A DNA stretch of 64,000 bases from Rhodopseudomonas sp. P2A-2r (GCF_026015985.1 NZ_CP110389.1:4310001-4374000); one strand, 5' to 3'; positions 38,017 to 47,128 are shown, numbered from the stretch's first letter. Notes: generated by a model not told the origin, from the sequence alone. Numbers and translations: made by a program.

Positions 38017-39027
38017 CTATTGTTTGGGAATCCCGGCCTGGTCGATCACCTTGGTCCACTTGGCGATGTCATCGACGAGACGGGCCTTCAGCTCTTCCGG
38101 AGAACCGGCGCGTGCCTCGATGCCGAGATCGAGCAGCTTCTGCTTGACGTCGGGCTGTGCCAGCACCTCGCGCAGGCCGGCATTGAGGCTGGCAATGACC
38201 TCGGGCGGCGTGCCGGCGGGCGCAAACAGTGCGTTCCACGACACCACGTCATACCCCTTCACGCCGCCCTCGGCGACCGTCGGGACGTCCTTGAGGATCA
38301 CCGAGCGCGTCTCGCCGGTGGTGGCGATGGCGCTGATCTTCTGATCGGACAGGGCCGATTTTATGCCGACATAATTGTCGATCATGACATCGATATCCTT
38401 GCGCAGCAGCCCGACGATCACTTCAGGCGTGCCGCGATAGGGCACGATCTGGAAATCGACGCCGGCCACCGATTTCAGCAAGGCAGCGGACAGGTTCTGG
38501 GTGCTGCCCACGGTGATGGTGCCGACATTGAGCTTGCCCGGATTGTCCCGCGCGAACTTGATCATTTCGGGAAGCGTCTTGTACGGCGACTCCGCATTGG
38601 TGCCGACGACGAAGTCGAAAAAGCCGATGCTGGAGATCGGCGCGAAATCCTTCACCGGATCGAATGGCAGGCTCTTGAACAGCGGCACACTGACCGCCGT
38701 GCCGTTGCTGAGCAGCGCCAGCGTGTAACCATCGGCGGCGTTGGACAGCACCGCGCGGGCCGCTGCGACGCCACCTGCCCCGCCCATGTTTTCGATGATG
38801 AAGCGCTGACCCATCTTGGTGCCGAGGCTCTCGGTCACGATCCGGATGGTGATGTCGGCGACGCCGCCGGCGGCGAACGGCACGATCACGCGAATGGGAC
38901 GGGAGGGATAGGGCGATTGCGCCTGCGCGGAGGCGGCAAAGCCAAGAACGGCGACCGCGAGTACAACGAGGTTGCGCCAGAAGCCGCGCCCTGGTCCATT
39001 CTGTCTGATCTGAAATTGCATTCGCAT
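38017..39027 (-). CDS. Tripartite tricarboxylate transporter substrate-binding protein (Bug/TctC family)
   Basis: A 336-residue periplasmic binding protein. A signal peptide (LVVLAVAVLGFAASAQAQ) ends near residue 37, followed by the family signature YPSRPIRVIVPFAAGG and GVAAARAVLSNAADGYTL. The ATG at 39027 has AGGGCGGA upstream and is preferred to much earlier starts. Family proteins bind carboxylates and aromatic acids. No TctA/TctB membrane genes are nearby, so transport would rely on components encoded elsewhere. It lies just upstream of the lactonase on the same strand, 36 bases away. Confidence 0.9.
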   Translation of the reverse strand: MRMQFQIRQNGPGRGFWRNLVVLAVAVLGFAASAQAQSPYPSRPIRVIVPFAAGGVADITIRIVTESLGTKMGQRFIIENMGGAGGVAAARAVLSNAADGYTLALLSNGTAVSVPLFKSLPFDPVKDFAPISSIGFFDFVVGTNAESPYKTLPEMIKFARDNPGKLNVGTITVGSTQNLSAALLKSVAGVDFQIVPYRGTPEVIVGLLRKDIDVMIDNYVGIKSALSDQKISAIATTGETRSVILKDVPTVAEGGVKGYDVVSWNALFAPAGTPPEVIASLNAGLREVLAQPDVKQKLLDLGIEARAGSPEELKARLVDDIAKWTKVIDQAGIPKQ

Positions 39028-39204
39028 ATTGTCCGCCCTGCAACGACGCATTGTGCGTCGACCCTTGATTTTTGACGGACACCCAAGCCCCTCCCGAAAG
39101 CAGGCGCCGGCGACCGTGATCCGCAATTACCCAATACCGATATATGAAACAAATGAGACTTTTGGCACAATCAGACAAAGAACTGCATATATCGCAGGCC
39201 TGCT

Positions 39205-40101
39205 CTAGCCCAGCGCCAGGAAGTGCTTCCGGATCATGTCGATCAACGCCTGGGCCGGTTTGCTGACCGGCAATCCCCGCTTCACGACAATGCCGACGGT
39301 ACGGCTGACGCTGGGATTGCGCAGCGGCAGCGCGACCAGCCCCTCTTTGCCCTGGGTCTCCACGGCGATGTTCGGCACCACGGCCACGCCCAGTTTCTCC
39401 AGCACCATGCCGACGGCGGTTTGCAGGTGCTGGACCTCGTAACGCCAGTTCAGCGTGTCGCGCCGGCGCCCGAGCGCGTCATCGATCAAGGCGCGGTTGC
39501 CGGCCTGCGGACTGATCCGGATCAGCGGCGTCTCCTGCAGGTTCGACCACGCCACGAAGCGCCGTTTGGCAAATTCGCTGTCTTTGGTGCACAGCAGCAC
39601 GAAGCGCTCCTTGATCAGCGGCGTGACCGCGAGATCCCAGATGTTCATGGCGATGATCGTGACCCCGAACTCGGCCTGGCCGGATTGCACCAGCGTCGCA
39701 ATTTCCGATGCCGAATTGTCGTGGACCTTGATCGAGATGCCGGGGTGGAGCGCGTTGAACTCGCGCAACACGCGCGGCAGGTGGTGGGCGGCGATGGTCG
39801 GCAGGCAGCCGAGCGTGATGCGCTCCTGACGCGCGCGGCCGCGCTCGCGCAGCAGGTCCACGGCATCGGACAACTCGCCGATGATCTTTCGCGCCGTCGG
39901 CAGCAGGTCGAGCCCGGCGGGAGTCAGCGCGACCTGGCGCGTGGTGCGGGCAAGCAACTGAAGACCGAGGTCCTCTTCCAGCTTCTTGATGCGGTGGCTG
40001 AGCGCTGTCTGCGACAGGTTCAGATGCGCCGCAGCACGGGAAAAGCTGCCGCGCTCGGCGATACTCAGAAATGCCTGCAGCCCCAGAAAATCGATGCGCA
40101 T
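39205..40101 (-). CDS. LysR family transcription regulator
   Basis: A 298-residue regulator. The N-terminal winged helix reads FLSIAERGSFSRAAAHLNLSQ with ALSHRIKKLEEDLG, followed by the effector domain. The start at 40101 follows GGTGGACAGGTC and gives the standard N-terminus MRIDFLGLQAFL. It lies upstream of, and in line with, the aromatic operon (178-base gap to the binding-protein gene), so it is a likely regulator of that operon, perhaps with an aromatic acid or PDC as inducer. Confidence 0.9.
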   Translation of the reverse strand: MRIDFLGLQAFLSIAERGSFSRAAAHLNLSQTALSHRIKKLEEDLGLQLLARTTRQVALTPAGLDLLPTARKIIGELSDAVDLLRERGRARQERITLGCLPTIAAHHLPRVLREFNALHPGISIKVHDNSASEIATLVQSGQAEFGVTIIAMNIWDLAVTPLIKERFVLLCTKDSEFAKRRFVAWSNLQETPLIRISPQAGNRALIDDALGRRRDTLNWRYEVQHLQTAVGMVLEKLGVAVVPNIAVETQGKEGLVALPLRNPSVSRTVGIVVKRGLPVSKPAQALIDMIRKHFLALG

Positions 40102-40484
40102 GACCTGTCCACCGGTGCCGATCTGCTGCACCTGCCTGCAGTTACCGCCTTGGCGCGCCGGGTTGCAAGATGCGGAAACAGACCATTCCTGAGGCCCGCC
40201 AAGTCTTTGCGTGCAGCAAGAGGACGCCGCGCCTGGCCGGGTGCGTCGCGGCCCGGATTCCAGGGGGACGCAGACAAGCCGCGTGCCGTGACGGTTAACG
40301 GCACATTAACACCGGCATATGGGCCGACGTCGAAACGTTGTTCGCGCGAAAAATCGGCACTGATATACCGCTTTGCAGGCGTAGCGCTGCGAAGCGGACT
40401 TCGGGAACGCATGCCGACTTAACTGTTTGTGCAATTCCCGCCTGCATAGTCTTCCTCACCCGGGACGCGACGAGCAAATCAGAC
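40102..40484. other. 383-base divergent intergenic region
   Basis: It separates the LysR and HerA-like genes and should hold both promoters. It contains ACGGTTAACGGCACATTAAC near 40291 with a central GTTAAC palindrome. No gene is supported here; frames reading in from upstream lack ribosome sites. Confidence 0.4.
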
Positions 40485-42236
40485 ATGACCGATACGAACT
40501 CCATGGCGTCGTTTGGACGCATCATCTCAGTCCGTGGTTCCCTCGCCCGGGTCGGACTGTTGGCGTCCAGCCAGTTGGCGCCAGCGGAGGCCCGCGGCAC
40601 CGTCGGCCGCTTCGTCAGCATTCGCTGCGCCAATTCGACGATCATCGCCATGATCACCGAAGTCTCGTGCGAGAACCTGCCGACCTCCGACCTCTATATC
40701 GCCAGCGCGTCGGTCGACCTGCTCGGCGAAATCATCGGCGGGCCTGCGCGCCCCAAGTTCCAGCGCGGTGTCACCAATTACCCGACCATCGGCGATCCCG
40801 TCGAGTTGATCACCAACCAGGAACTCCGCACGGTCTATGCGCCGACCGGCTCCGACCAGATCAATGTCGGCACGCTGCAACAGGACAGCTCGGTCATCGC
40901 CTATATCGATGTCGAGGAGATGCTCAGCAAGCATTTCGCCGTGCTTGGCTCGACCGGCGTCGGCAAATCATCAGGCGTCTCGCTGCTGCTCAATGAGATC
41001 CTCAAGGTGCGCCCGAACCTGCGCATCTTCCTGCTCGACGTCCACAACGAATACGGCCGCTGCTTCGGCGACCGCGCGCTGGTGCTCAATCCGCGCAACC
41101 TGAAGCTACCGTTCTGGCTGTTCAATTTTGAGGAAATCGTCGACGTACTGTTCGCCGGCCGCCCCGGCGTGCCGGAAGAGCTGGAAATCCTCAGCGAGGT
41201 GATCCCGATCGCCAAGGGGGTCTATACCCAGTACCAGAACGCCGACCGGATCGGATTGAAGCGCATCGATCCGAAGACGATCGGCTATACCGTCGACACG
41301 CCGGTCCCCTATCGGCTGGTCGACCTGATCTCGCTGATCGACGAGCGCATGGGCAAGCTCGAAAACCGCTCGTCGCGCATCATCTATCACAAGCTGATTT
41401 CGCGGATTGAGACCGTCCGCAACGATCCGCGCTACGCCTTCATGTTCGACAACGCCAACGTCGGCGGCGACACCATGGCGGAGGTGATCTCCTATCTATT
41501 CCGCCTGCCCGCCAACGGCAAGCCGATGACCATCATGCAGCTCGCCGGCTTCCCGGCCGAGGTCGTCGACTCCGTGGTGTCGGTCCTGTGCCGGATGGCG
41601 TTCGATTTCGGGCTGTGGAGCGACGGCGTCTCGCCGCTGCTGTTCGTCTGCGAAGAAGCGCATCGCTACGCCTCTGCCGACCGCAACATCGGCTTTGGCC
41701 CCACCCGCAAGGCGGTCTCGCGCATCGCCAAGGAAGGCCGGAAATACGGCGTCTATCTCGGCCTCGTGACGCAGCGCCCAGCAGAACTCGACGCCACCAT
41801 CATTTCCCAGTGCAACACCCTGTTCGCCATGCGCCTTGCCAATGATCGCGACCAGGCGCTGCTGCGCTCGGCCGTCTCCGATGCTGCCGCCAACTTGCTG
41901 TCCTTCGTGCCCTCGCTCGGCACCCGTGAAGTGCTGGCATTCGGCGAAGGCGTCGCCCTGCCGACACGACTACGCTTCAAGGAAGTGCCGGCGCATCAGT
42001 TGCCGCGATCGGAGGCAACCATTTCGACCGTGCCGTCCGTCGCAGCTGGGCACGACATGCATTTCGTCGGCGCCGTGCTGGAGCGCTGGCGCGGAGCGAC
42101 ATCGCATCGCGATGTGCCGAACGATCCGGGCTTCACCGAGCGTCCCGTCGCACGATCCGGCGAAGCACCGATGCTGCAGCCGTCGCTGGGCCTCGACCCC
42201 GACCGCTTCTCGCTGCTGAAGAAGCCGCTGCGCTGA
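40485..42236 (+). CDS. HerA/FtsK-like ATPase (DUF87-type)
   Basis: A 583-residue P-loop ATPase. An N-terminal HAS-barrel-like region (residues about 8-110) precedes Walker A GSTGVGKSS (155-163), then LLDVHNEYGR, Walker B LLFVCEEAHRY, and the late GLVTQRPAELD sensor and arginine region. This is the architecture of HerA hexameric DNA translocases. HerA works with NurA in archaeal end resection and with Sir2 or DUF4297-type partners in some bacterial defence systems; none of those lies beside it. Start choice is between 40485 and 40503, both with weak ribosome sites. Confidence 0.85.
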   Translation: MTDTNSMASFGRIISVRGSLARVGLLASSQLAPAEARGTVGRFVSIRCANSTIIAMITEVSCENLPTSDLYIASASVDLLGEIIGGPARPKFQRGVTNYPTIGDPVELITNQELRTVYAPTGSDQINVGTLQQDSSVIAYIDVEEMLSKHFAVLGSTGVGKSSGVSLLLNEILKVRPNLRIFLLDVHNEYGRCFGDRALVLNPRNLKLPFWLFNFEEIVDVLFAGRPGVPEELEILSEVIPIAKGVYTQYQNADRIGLKRIDPKTIGYTVDTPVPYRLVDLISLIDERMGKLENRSSRIIYHKLISRIETVRNDPRYAFMFDNANVGGDTMAEVISYLFRLPANGKPMTIMQLAGFPAEVVDSVVSVLCRMAFDFGLWSDGVSPLLFVCEEAHRYASADRNIGFGPTRKAVSRIAKEGRKYGVYLGLVTQRPAELDATIISQCNTLFAMRLANDRDQALLRSAVSDAAANLLSFVPSLGTREVLAFGEGVALPTRLRFKEVPAHQLPRSEATISTVPSVAAGHDMHFVGAVLERWRGATSHRDVPNDPGFTERPVARSGEAPMLQPSLGLDPDRFSLLKKPLR

Positions 42237-42239
42237 CTT

Positions 42240-42345
42240 CACCTCTCCCTGCCCTTTCGCGGGGAGAGGTCGAAGCCGAGCGTCAGCTCGGCTCCGGGTG
42301 AGGGGCTGCCAGTGTTTTGCACGATAGTCCCCTCACCCGACGAGC
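42240..42345. repeat. Palindromic intergenic repeat, family A (copy 4)
   Basis: ACCTCTCC...GGGGAGAGGT, CGAGCGTCAGCTCG and CCGGGTGAGGGG...CCCCTCACCCG follow the HerA-like stop codon directly. The order of blocks matches copies 1 and 2. Confidence 0.8.
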
Positions 42346-42439
42346 GCCGCCGCCTCTAAGTACACCCAGCTACTTCTCCCCCGCGCGCTCATCGCCTATG
42401 TTCGCCGCCTGCGCACGGCGCGCCGGACGGACCCAGCCG

Positions 42440-42607
42440 ATGACACTGCCCACGCGCTTTCCTGTCCCTGCACTCGACACCCTGCCCGGCGACATCTGGG
42501 ACATCACCGCGATCGCCGCATTCTTCGCGCTGTCCAACCGGATGGCCAATGTCATAGACATGAAGCCGAACGTCGAATTTGACATGATGGGCCGGCTGCC
42601 GAAGTAG
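42440..42607 (+). pseudogene. Remnant of a carboxymuconolactone decarboxylase/peroxidase-like gene with in-frame internal deletion
   Basis: The 55-residue frame joins an N-terminal piece typical of this AhpD-like family (TRFPVPALDTLPGDI) to its C-terminal end (WDITAIAAFFALSNRMANV, then MKPNVEFDMMGR). Full-length relatives have roughly 120-130 residues between these pieces, including the CxxC/His active site, which is entirely absent here. The junction falls at GGCGACATCTGGGACATC, where both flanks contain GACATC, suggesting deletion by short direct repeats. The ATG at 42440 is the expected family start. The family match is from memory of the motif pattern. Confidence 0.65.
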
Positions 42608-42631
42608 CGCCGCGCACCGGGGAGTATCGCA

Positions 42632-43142
42632 TTGCACGACTGGCCGGAAATCATGCTGCGTCTTGGCGTCGCCGCGCTGGCAGGCGGCGCCATCGGTCTC
42701 AACCGCGATCTGCATGGCAAGCCGATTGGCCTGCGGACGCTATCGCTGGTCAGCCTCGCCACCGCCATGATCGTGATGCTGTCGGATCCCACCGGGGATC
42801 CCGGCCGCTTCACCGATGCCACCAGCCGCGTCGTCCAGGGCATTCTCACTGGCATCGGCTTTCTCGGCGCCGGCGTGATCTATCACGCCGGCGCGCATGC
42901 CCGGATCTCGCGGGCTGACCAGTGCGGCCTGCACCTGGCTGACCGCCTGCGTCGGCATCCTGTGCGGCGCAGGCCAATGGCACATCGTCGCCATTGCCCT
43001 GGCCATCACCTTCATCATTCTGGTGGCCGGCGGCCCCACCGAACGGTGGCTGCACCGGGCGCTGGGCGGCAAAGCCGATCAAGGCGCCCCCACCAACCAG
43101 CCGGCCCCATCGCCGGACGCCGGACCGCAGCCACTTCCGTAG
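42632..43142 (+). CDS. MgtC/SapB family membrane protein, frame broken near 42910
   Basis: The N-terminal part has the MgtC pattern: LRLGVAALAGGAIGLNRD, GLRTLSLVSLATAM, and GILTGIGFLGAGVI. Near 42905-42915 (after HARIS) one extra base shifts the frame; GLTSAACTWLTACVGILCGAG and a last membrane helix continue in another frame to 43142. The restored protein is 169 residues with five membrane helices. A TTG codon at 42632 with GGGGAG seven bases upstream is the likely start. MgtC proteins are linked to low-magnesium survival and control of ATP synthase; a role here is not shown. Confidence 0.82.
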
Positions 43143-43232
43143 AGCATTCGTGCCATGCGAACTCTGTTTGTGTCCCGCGGGGCCGGCGTGCTAAAATTCG
43201 AAGATAACAGTGGCTGAGCAGGCCATCGGGCG

Positions 43233-43577
43233 ATGATGAAGACCCAGAAGCCGATCATCAGGGAGCAGGACGAGCATCGCGTGCTCAAATTTGTGCCGCG
43301 ATCCTCTGCGCATGCATCACCGATTCCCAGCAGTCATTCTCATCGCGCCCCTTTGTCGTCCGAGCACGACGACCTTGCGCGCTATCGGCAGGATCGCGAC
43401 GAGCCGGACGATTTTCGCCACCGGATGCTGGCCAATACGGCGGCGTTCGCCCTGACCGCGGCGCTCACCGGCATCGGGATCTGGCTGGCCATCAGTATCG
43501 CCGACCTGCGCAAGACCCAGGATTGCGTGCTGATGGGACGCCGGGACTGCGCCCATATTGCCTCGACGCCACCGTGA
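43233..43577 (+). CDS. Small single-pass membrane protein, unknown function
   Basis: A 114-residue protein with a charged, histidine-rich N-terminal half and one membrane segment (FALTAALTGIGIWLAISIA, about residues 72-90), followed by a short tail with two cysteines (QDCVLMGRRDCAHI). I do not recognise a named family. It lies 90 bases after mgtC and before the lipid A operon. Confidence 0.65.
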   Translation: MMKTQKPIIREQDEHRVLKFVPRSSAHASPIPSSHSHRAPLSSEHDDLARYRQDRDEPDDFRHRMLANTAAFALTAALTGIGIWLAISIADLRKTQDCVLMGRRDCAHIASTPP

Positions 43578-43637
43578 GACGTGCGGGATAATAGTCCGCT
43601 GGGTGGAACTGGCTGGTGAGCGGGTGCTCAACTGCCA

Positions 43638-43666
43638 TTGAACTGGGGGCGTCCCTCCGTTATACG
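43638..43666 (+). promoter_or_regulatory. Candidate sigma-70-type promoter of the acpXL operon
   Basis: TTGAAC (43638-43643) and TATACG (43661-43666) are separated by exactly 17 bases, about 98 bases before the acpXL start. Each hexamer matches the general consensus at four of six positions. Confidence 0.4.
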
Positions 43667-43763
43667 GGCAAACGACTCCTTACGGCGGACAGGGCGTTTC
43701 GGGGCCGAGCCCCTCTTTCCGCGTCGCCCCGACATTTATCTTCAATATATCAAAGGCTTAACG

Positions 43764-44045
43764 ATGTCCTCCACATTCGAGCAGGTTGCCACGATCATCG
43801 CTGAAACCTGCGACATCCCTCGCGACACGATCACACCGGAAAGCCATGCGATTGACGATCTGGGCATCGACAGCCTGGACTTCCTCGATATTGCCTTTGC
43901 CATCGACAAGGCCTTCGGCATCAAGCTGCCGCTGGAAAAATGGACCCAGGAAGTCAATGACGGCAAGGCGACCACCGAGCAGTATTTTGTCCTGAAGAAC
44001 CTGAGCGCCCGCATCGACGAATTGGTCGCGGCCAAGGGCGCGTAA
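43764..44045 (+). CDS. acpXL: Acyl carrier protein AcpXL for lipid A very-long-chain fatty acid
   Basis: A 93-residue acyl carrier protein with the phosphopantetheine serine S37 in [12 protein letters not shown]. The longer, divergent sequence ([20 protein letters not shown]) is typical of AcpXL rather than the fatty-acid-synthesis ACP. It carries the growing C26-C28 chain destined for lipid A in rhizobia and relatives. It heads a cluster of six genes in the order acpXL, fabZ, fabF2, fabF1, adh, lpxXL, all on the plus strand. Confidence 0.95.
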   Translation: MSSTFEQVATIIAETCDIPRDTITPESHAIDDLGIDSLDFLDIAFAIDKAFGIKLPLEKWTQEVNDGKATTEQYFVLKNLSARIDELVAAKGA

Positions 44046-44054
44046 CGCCCCGCC

Positions 44055-44528
44055 ATGAACCTCGAATATTTTCACCTCATCGACCGCATCACCGACCTCG
44101 ACACAGGCGCGCGCCGGATTACGGTCGAAGCGATCGTGCCGCAGACCAGCACGATCTTCGAGGGCCACTTTCCGGGCTATCCGCTGATGCCCGGCGTGTT
44201 GCTGATCGAGGCGATGGCGCAGACCTCCGGCTGGCTGTTGATTGCGCTGAACAAGTTCGAGCGCATGCCGTTCCTGGCCGCCGTGAAGGAAGCCAAGATG
44301 CGGAGTTTCATCACGCCGGGTGAGACACTGAAGATCGACGCCACGATGGCGCATGACGGCTCCGGCTTCGCTATGACCGATGTGAAGATCACTGTCGCCG
44401 GCAAGACTACCTGCAACGCCACGCTGACGTTCCGAATCGTCCCCTTCCCGCATCCGGACCTGCGCGGGCATATGGAAACCATGGCCAAGCGGATCAACTT
44501 CCCTCACGAGGCAATGGCTAATGGCTGA
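44055..44528 (+). CDS. fabZXL: 3-hydroxyacyl-ACP dehydratase FabZ-like (XL cluster)
   Basis: A 157-residue hot-dog-fold dehydratase. The active-site helix is EGHFPGYPLMPGVLLIEAMA, with H38 and E52 as catalytic residues. It starts 9 bases after acpXL and overlaps the next gene by 8 bases. Role: removal of water from 3-hydroxyacyl-AcpXL during very-long-chain elongation. Confidence 0.93.
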   Translation: MNLEYFHLIDRITDLDTGARRITVEAIVPQTSTIFEGHFPGYPLMPGVLLIEAMAQTSGWLLIALNKFERMPFLAAVKEAKMRSFITPGETLKIDATMAHDGSGFAMTDVKITVAGKTTCNATLTFRIVPFPHPDLRGHMETMAKRINFPHEAMANG

Positions 44529-45729
44529 CACGAAATCGGCAACCTCCACACCGGTGGAAGCCTGGATCACCGGCATCGGCCTCGCGACCTCGCTCGGCGA
44601 AGGTCCGGACGCCCATTGGGACGCGCTCAACGACAAGCGTATCAATGTCGATGAGACGGGCTTTGCGCCCTACATCGTCCATCCGCTGGCCCCGGTGTCC
44701 TTCGACTCGCAGATCCCGAAGAAGGGCGATCAGCGGCAGATGGAAGCCTGGCAGCGCATCGGCACCTATGCCGCCGGCCTCGCGCTGGAATCCGCTGGCC
44801 TCAAGGGCAACAAGGACATCCTGTCGAAGATGGACATGATCGTCGCCGCCGGCGGCGGCGAACGCGATCTCGCGGTCGATTCCGGCATCCTCAATTCCGA
44901 GGCGCATGGCGCCTCAGCCCCGGGCTTTCTCAACGAGCGGCTGCTGAACGACCTGCGCCCCACGCTGTTTCTCGCCCAGTTGTCGAACCTGCTGGCCGGT
45001 AACATCGCCATCGTGCACGGCGTCACCGGTTCGTCGCGCACCTTCATGGGCGAGGAAGCTGCCGGCGTCGACGCAGTGCGCATTGCGCTGGCACGCATCG
45101 CGGCCGGCCAGAGCGACATCGCGCTGATCGGCGCGGCGCATAACGGCGAGCGCAAGGATCTGCTGCTGCTGTACGAGTTTGCCGACTTCAACCTGAAGAA
45201 CAAGTTCGAGACGGTGTGGGCGCGCGAGAAGAACAGCGGCTTCGCGCTGGGCTCGGGCGGCGCCTTCCTGGTGATCGAGTCGAGGGCCCACGCCGAGGCG
45301 CGCGGCGCGAAGCCGTTTGCGCGGCTCACCAACGTGGTCGCCGATCATGCCCGCCGCAAGCATCCAGGCGAAGTCACGGCCTCGCTGGAGACGCTGTGGG
45401 GCAAGCTCGGCACGATCAAGGACGATGCCGCCATAATCACCGGCGCAACGGGCGCGGAGCCCGTGACCTCGGAAGAGCGCAACTTCCTGCATGAGCATCC
45501 CGGCGTTCCCGTTCGCGGCACCGGCACGCTGTTCGGCCATACGCTGGAGACGCAGTTTCCGCTCGGGCTCGGGCTGGCGGCGCTGGCGATCTCGCGCGGT
45601 GCGCTGTTTCCACCGAACGATTCCACCGGCCTCGAGATTGCAATGTCGAAGCCGCCCACCCAGATTGTGGTGATCGGCGCCGGCCACTGGCGCGGCGAAG
45701 GCATGGCGCTGGTCGAAGCCATCAATTAA
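44521..45729 (+). CDS. fabF2XL: Beta-ketoacyl-ACP synthase-like protein without catalytic cysteine (FabF2XL)
   Basis: A 402-residue thiolase-fold protein. At the position where active ketosynthases have ACxSG, this protein reads GEEAAGVDA (E178-A186 region), placing glutamate E179 at the cysteine site. This resembles chain-length factors of type II polyketide systems, which have glutamine there. The histidine segment GHTLET is kept. It is followed 5 bases later by fabF1XL, which has the cysteine, so the two may form a heterodimer in which this subunit sets chain length; that is inference from sequence. Confidence 0.9.
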   Translation: MADTKSATSTPVEAWITGIGLATSLGEGPDAHWDALNDKRINVDETGFAPYIVHPLAPVSFDSQIPKKGDQRQMEAWQRIGTYAAGLALESAGLKGNKDILSKMDMIVAAGGGERDLAVDSGILNSEAHGASAPGFLNERLLNDLRPTLFLAQLSNLLAGNIAIVHGVTGSSRTFMGEEAAGVDAVRIALARIAAGQSDIALIGAAHNGERKDLLLLYEFADFNLKNKFETVWAREKNSGFALGSGGAFLVIESRAHAEARGAKPFARLTNVVADHARRKHPGEVTASLETLWGKLGTIKDDAAIITGATGAEPVTSEERNFLHEHPGVPVRGTGTLFGHTLETQFPLGLGLAALAISRGALFPPNDSTGLEIAMSKPPTQIVVIGAGHWRGEGMALVEAIN

Positions 45730-45755
45730 TCGCGTTGAACCGCGACGGAGAGATC

Positions 45756-47036
45756 ATGAGCGCAACACGCGATAAATTCGGCCGACCGATCGTCGTCGTA
45801 ACCGGCATGGGCGTGGTGACCTCGCTCGGCGCGGGCAAGTCCGACAACTGGGCCAAGCTGACCGCCGGCGAATCCGGCATCCGCACCATCACGCGATTTC
45901 CCATCGATGGCATGAAGACGACGATGGCCGGGACGGTCGACTTCGTTCCCGTCGATCCGTTCTCGTCGACCGACCTGTCGGAGAAGCTCGCGGATATCGC
46001 GACCGAGGAAGCCGTGGCGCAGGCAGGCCTCGGCAGCAAAGGCGATTTCCCCGGCCCGCTGTTTCTGGCCGTGGCGCCCGTCGAAGTGGAATGGCCGCAG
46101 CGCCAGGCCGTGGCGCGCGCCACCGGCGCCAATACCGACATCGACTATGATGCCCTGCTGCGCGTCGCGTCCGGCGGCAAGTTCACCGCCTATCACAACC
46201 GTTTCATGTTCGGCTCGGTGGCTGATCACCTCGCGGAGACGTTCGGCACCAAGGGCTCGCCGATCTCCACCTCGACGGCCTGCGCCTCGGGTGCCACCGC
46301 GATCCAGCTCGGCGTCGAAGCTATCCGCCGCGGGGAAGCCGATGCAGCGCTGTGCGTCGGCACCGACGGCTCGGTCAATCCGGAAGCGCTGATCCGCTTC
46401 TCGCTGCTGTCGGCGCTCTCCACGCACAACGATCAGCCGCAGGCCGCGGTGCGGCCATTCGCCAAGAACCGCGATGGTTTTGTCATGGCGGAAGGCGCCG
46501 GTGCGCTGGTGCTGGAAAGCCTGGAAGCCGCGCAGGCGCGCGGCGCGAAGATTCTCGGCATTGTCGCCGGCTGCGGCGAACTCGCCGACTCCTTCCACCG
46601 CACCCGCTCGAGCCCGGACGGCAAGCCGATCGTCGGCTGCGTCCACAAGGCGCTGGACGATGCCGGCCTCAGCTCCGACCAGATTGACTACATCAATGCT
46701 CACGGCACCGGCACGCCGGAGAACGACAAGATGGAGTATCTCGGCATCTCCACGGTGTTCGGCGAGCGCGCCAAGCAGATCCCGGTCTCATCGAACAAGT
46801 CCATGGTCGGCCACACCCTCTCCGCCGCTGGTGCGGTGGAGGCGGTGTTCTCGCTGCTCACGCTCGAGCACCAGCGGATCCCGCCGACCATCAACTACGA
46901 TGTTCCCGATCCGGCGATCCCGTTCGACGTGGTCCCCAATACCGCACGCGACGCACGTGTCACCGCGGTGATGTCGAATTCGTTCGGCTTCGGCGGCCAG
47001 AACGCCTCGCTGATCCTGACCCGCGAGCCGATTTAG
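45756..47036 (+). CDS. fabF1XL: Beta-ketoacyl-ACP synthase II-like (FabF1XL)
   Basis: A 426-residue ketosynthase with the full active site: C176 in STSTACASGATAI, His in NAHGTGTPENDKMEY and His in KSMVGHTLSAAGAVE. The ATG at 45756 has GGAGAGATC directly upstream and is preferred to one seven codons earlier. It condenses malonyl units onto acyl-AcpXL to extend the chain, probably with FabF2XL. Confidence 0.94.
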   Translation: MSATRDKFGRPIVVVTGMGVVTSLGAGKSDNWAKLTAGESGIRTITRFPIDGMKTTMAGTVDFVPVDPFSSTDLSEKLADIATEEAVAQAGLGSKGDFPGPLFLAVAPVEVEWPQRQAVARATGANTDIDYDALLRVASGGKFTAYHNRFMFGSVADHLAETFGTKGSPISTSTACASGATAIQLGVEAIRRGEADAALCVGTDGSVNPEALIRFSLLSALSTHNDQPQAAVRPFAKNRDGFVMAEGAGALVLESLEAAQARGAKILGIVAGCGELADSFHRTRSSPDGKPIVGCVHKALDDAGLSSDQIDYINAHGTGTPENDKMEYLGISTVFGERAKQIPVSSNKSMVGHTLSAAGAVEAVFSLLTLEHQRIPPTINYDVPDPAIPFDVVPNTARDARVTAVMSNSFGFGGQNASLILTREPI

Positions 47037-47128
47037 CCCGCGCGTAACTCCCTGCGCCGGTTGACGCCATAGCGTGAACCGGCGATACGCAACCATCAGA
47101 AATCACTTTATTGCCGGAGACGCAGTTC

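Noticed and set aside
40485..42607. HerA-like ATPase plus neighbour as a known HerA-Sir2 or HerA-NurA defence pair
   Set aside because: The next gene is a deleted peroxidase remnant and the one after is MgtC; no Sir2, NurA or other nuclease is adjacent.
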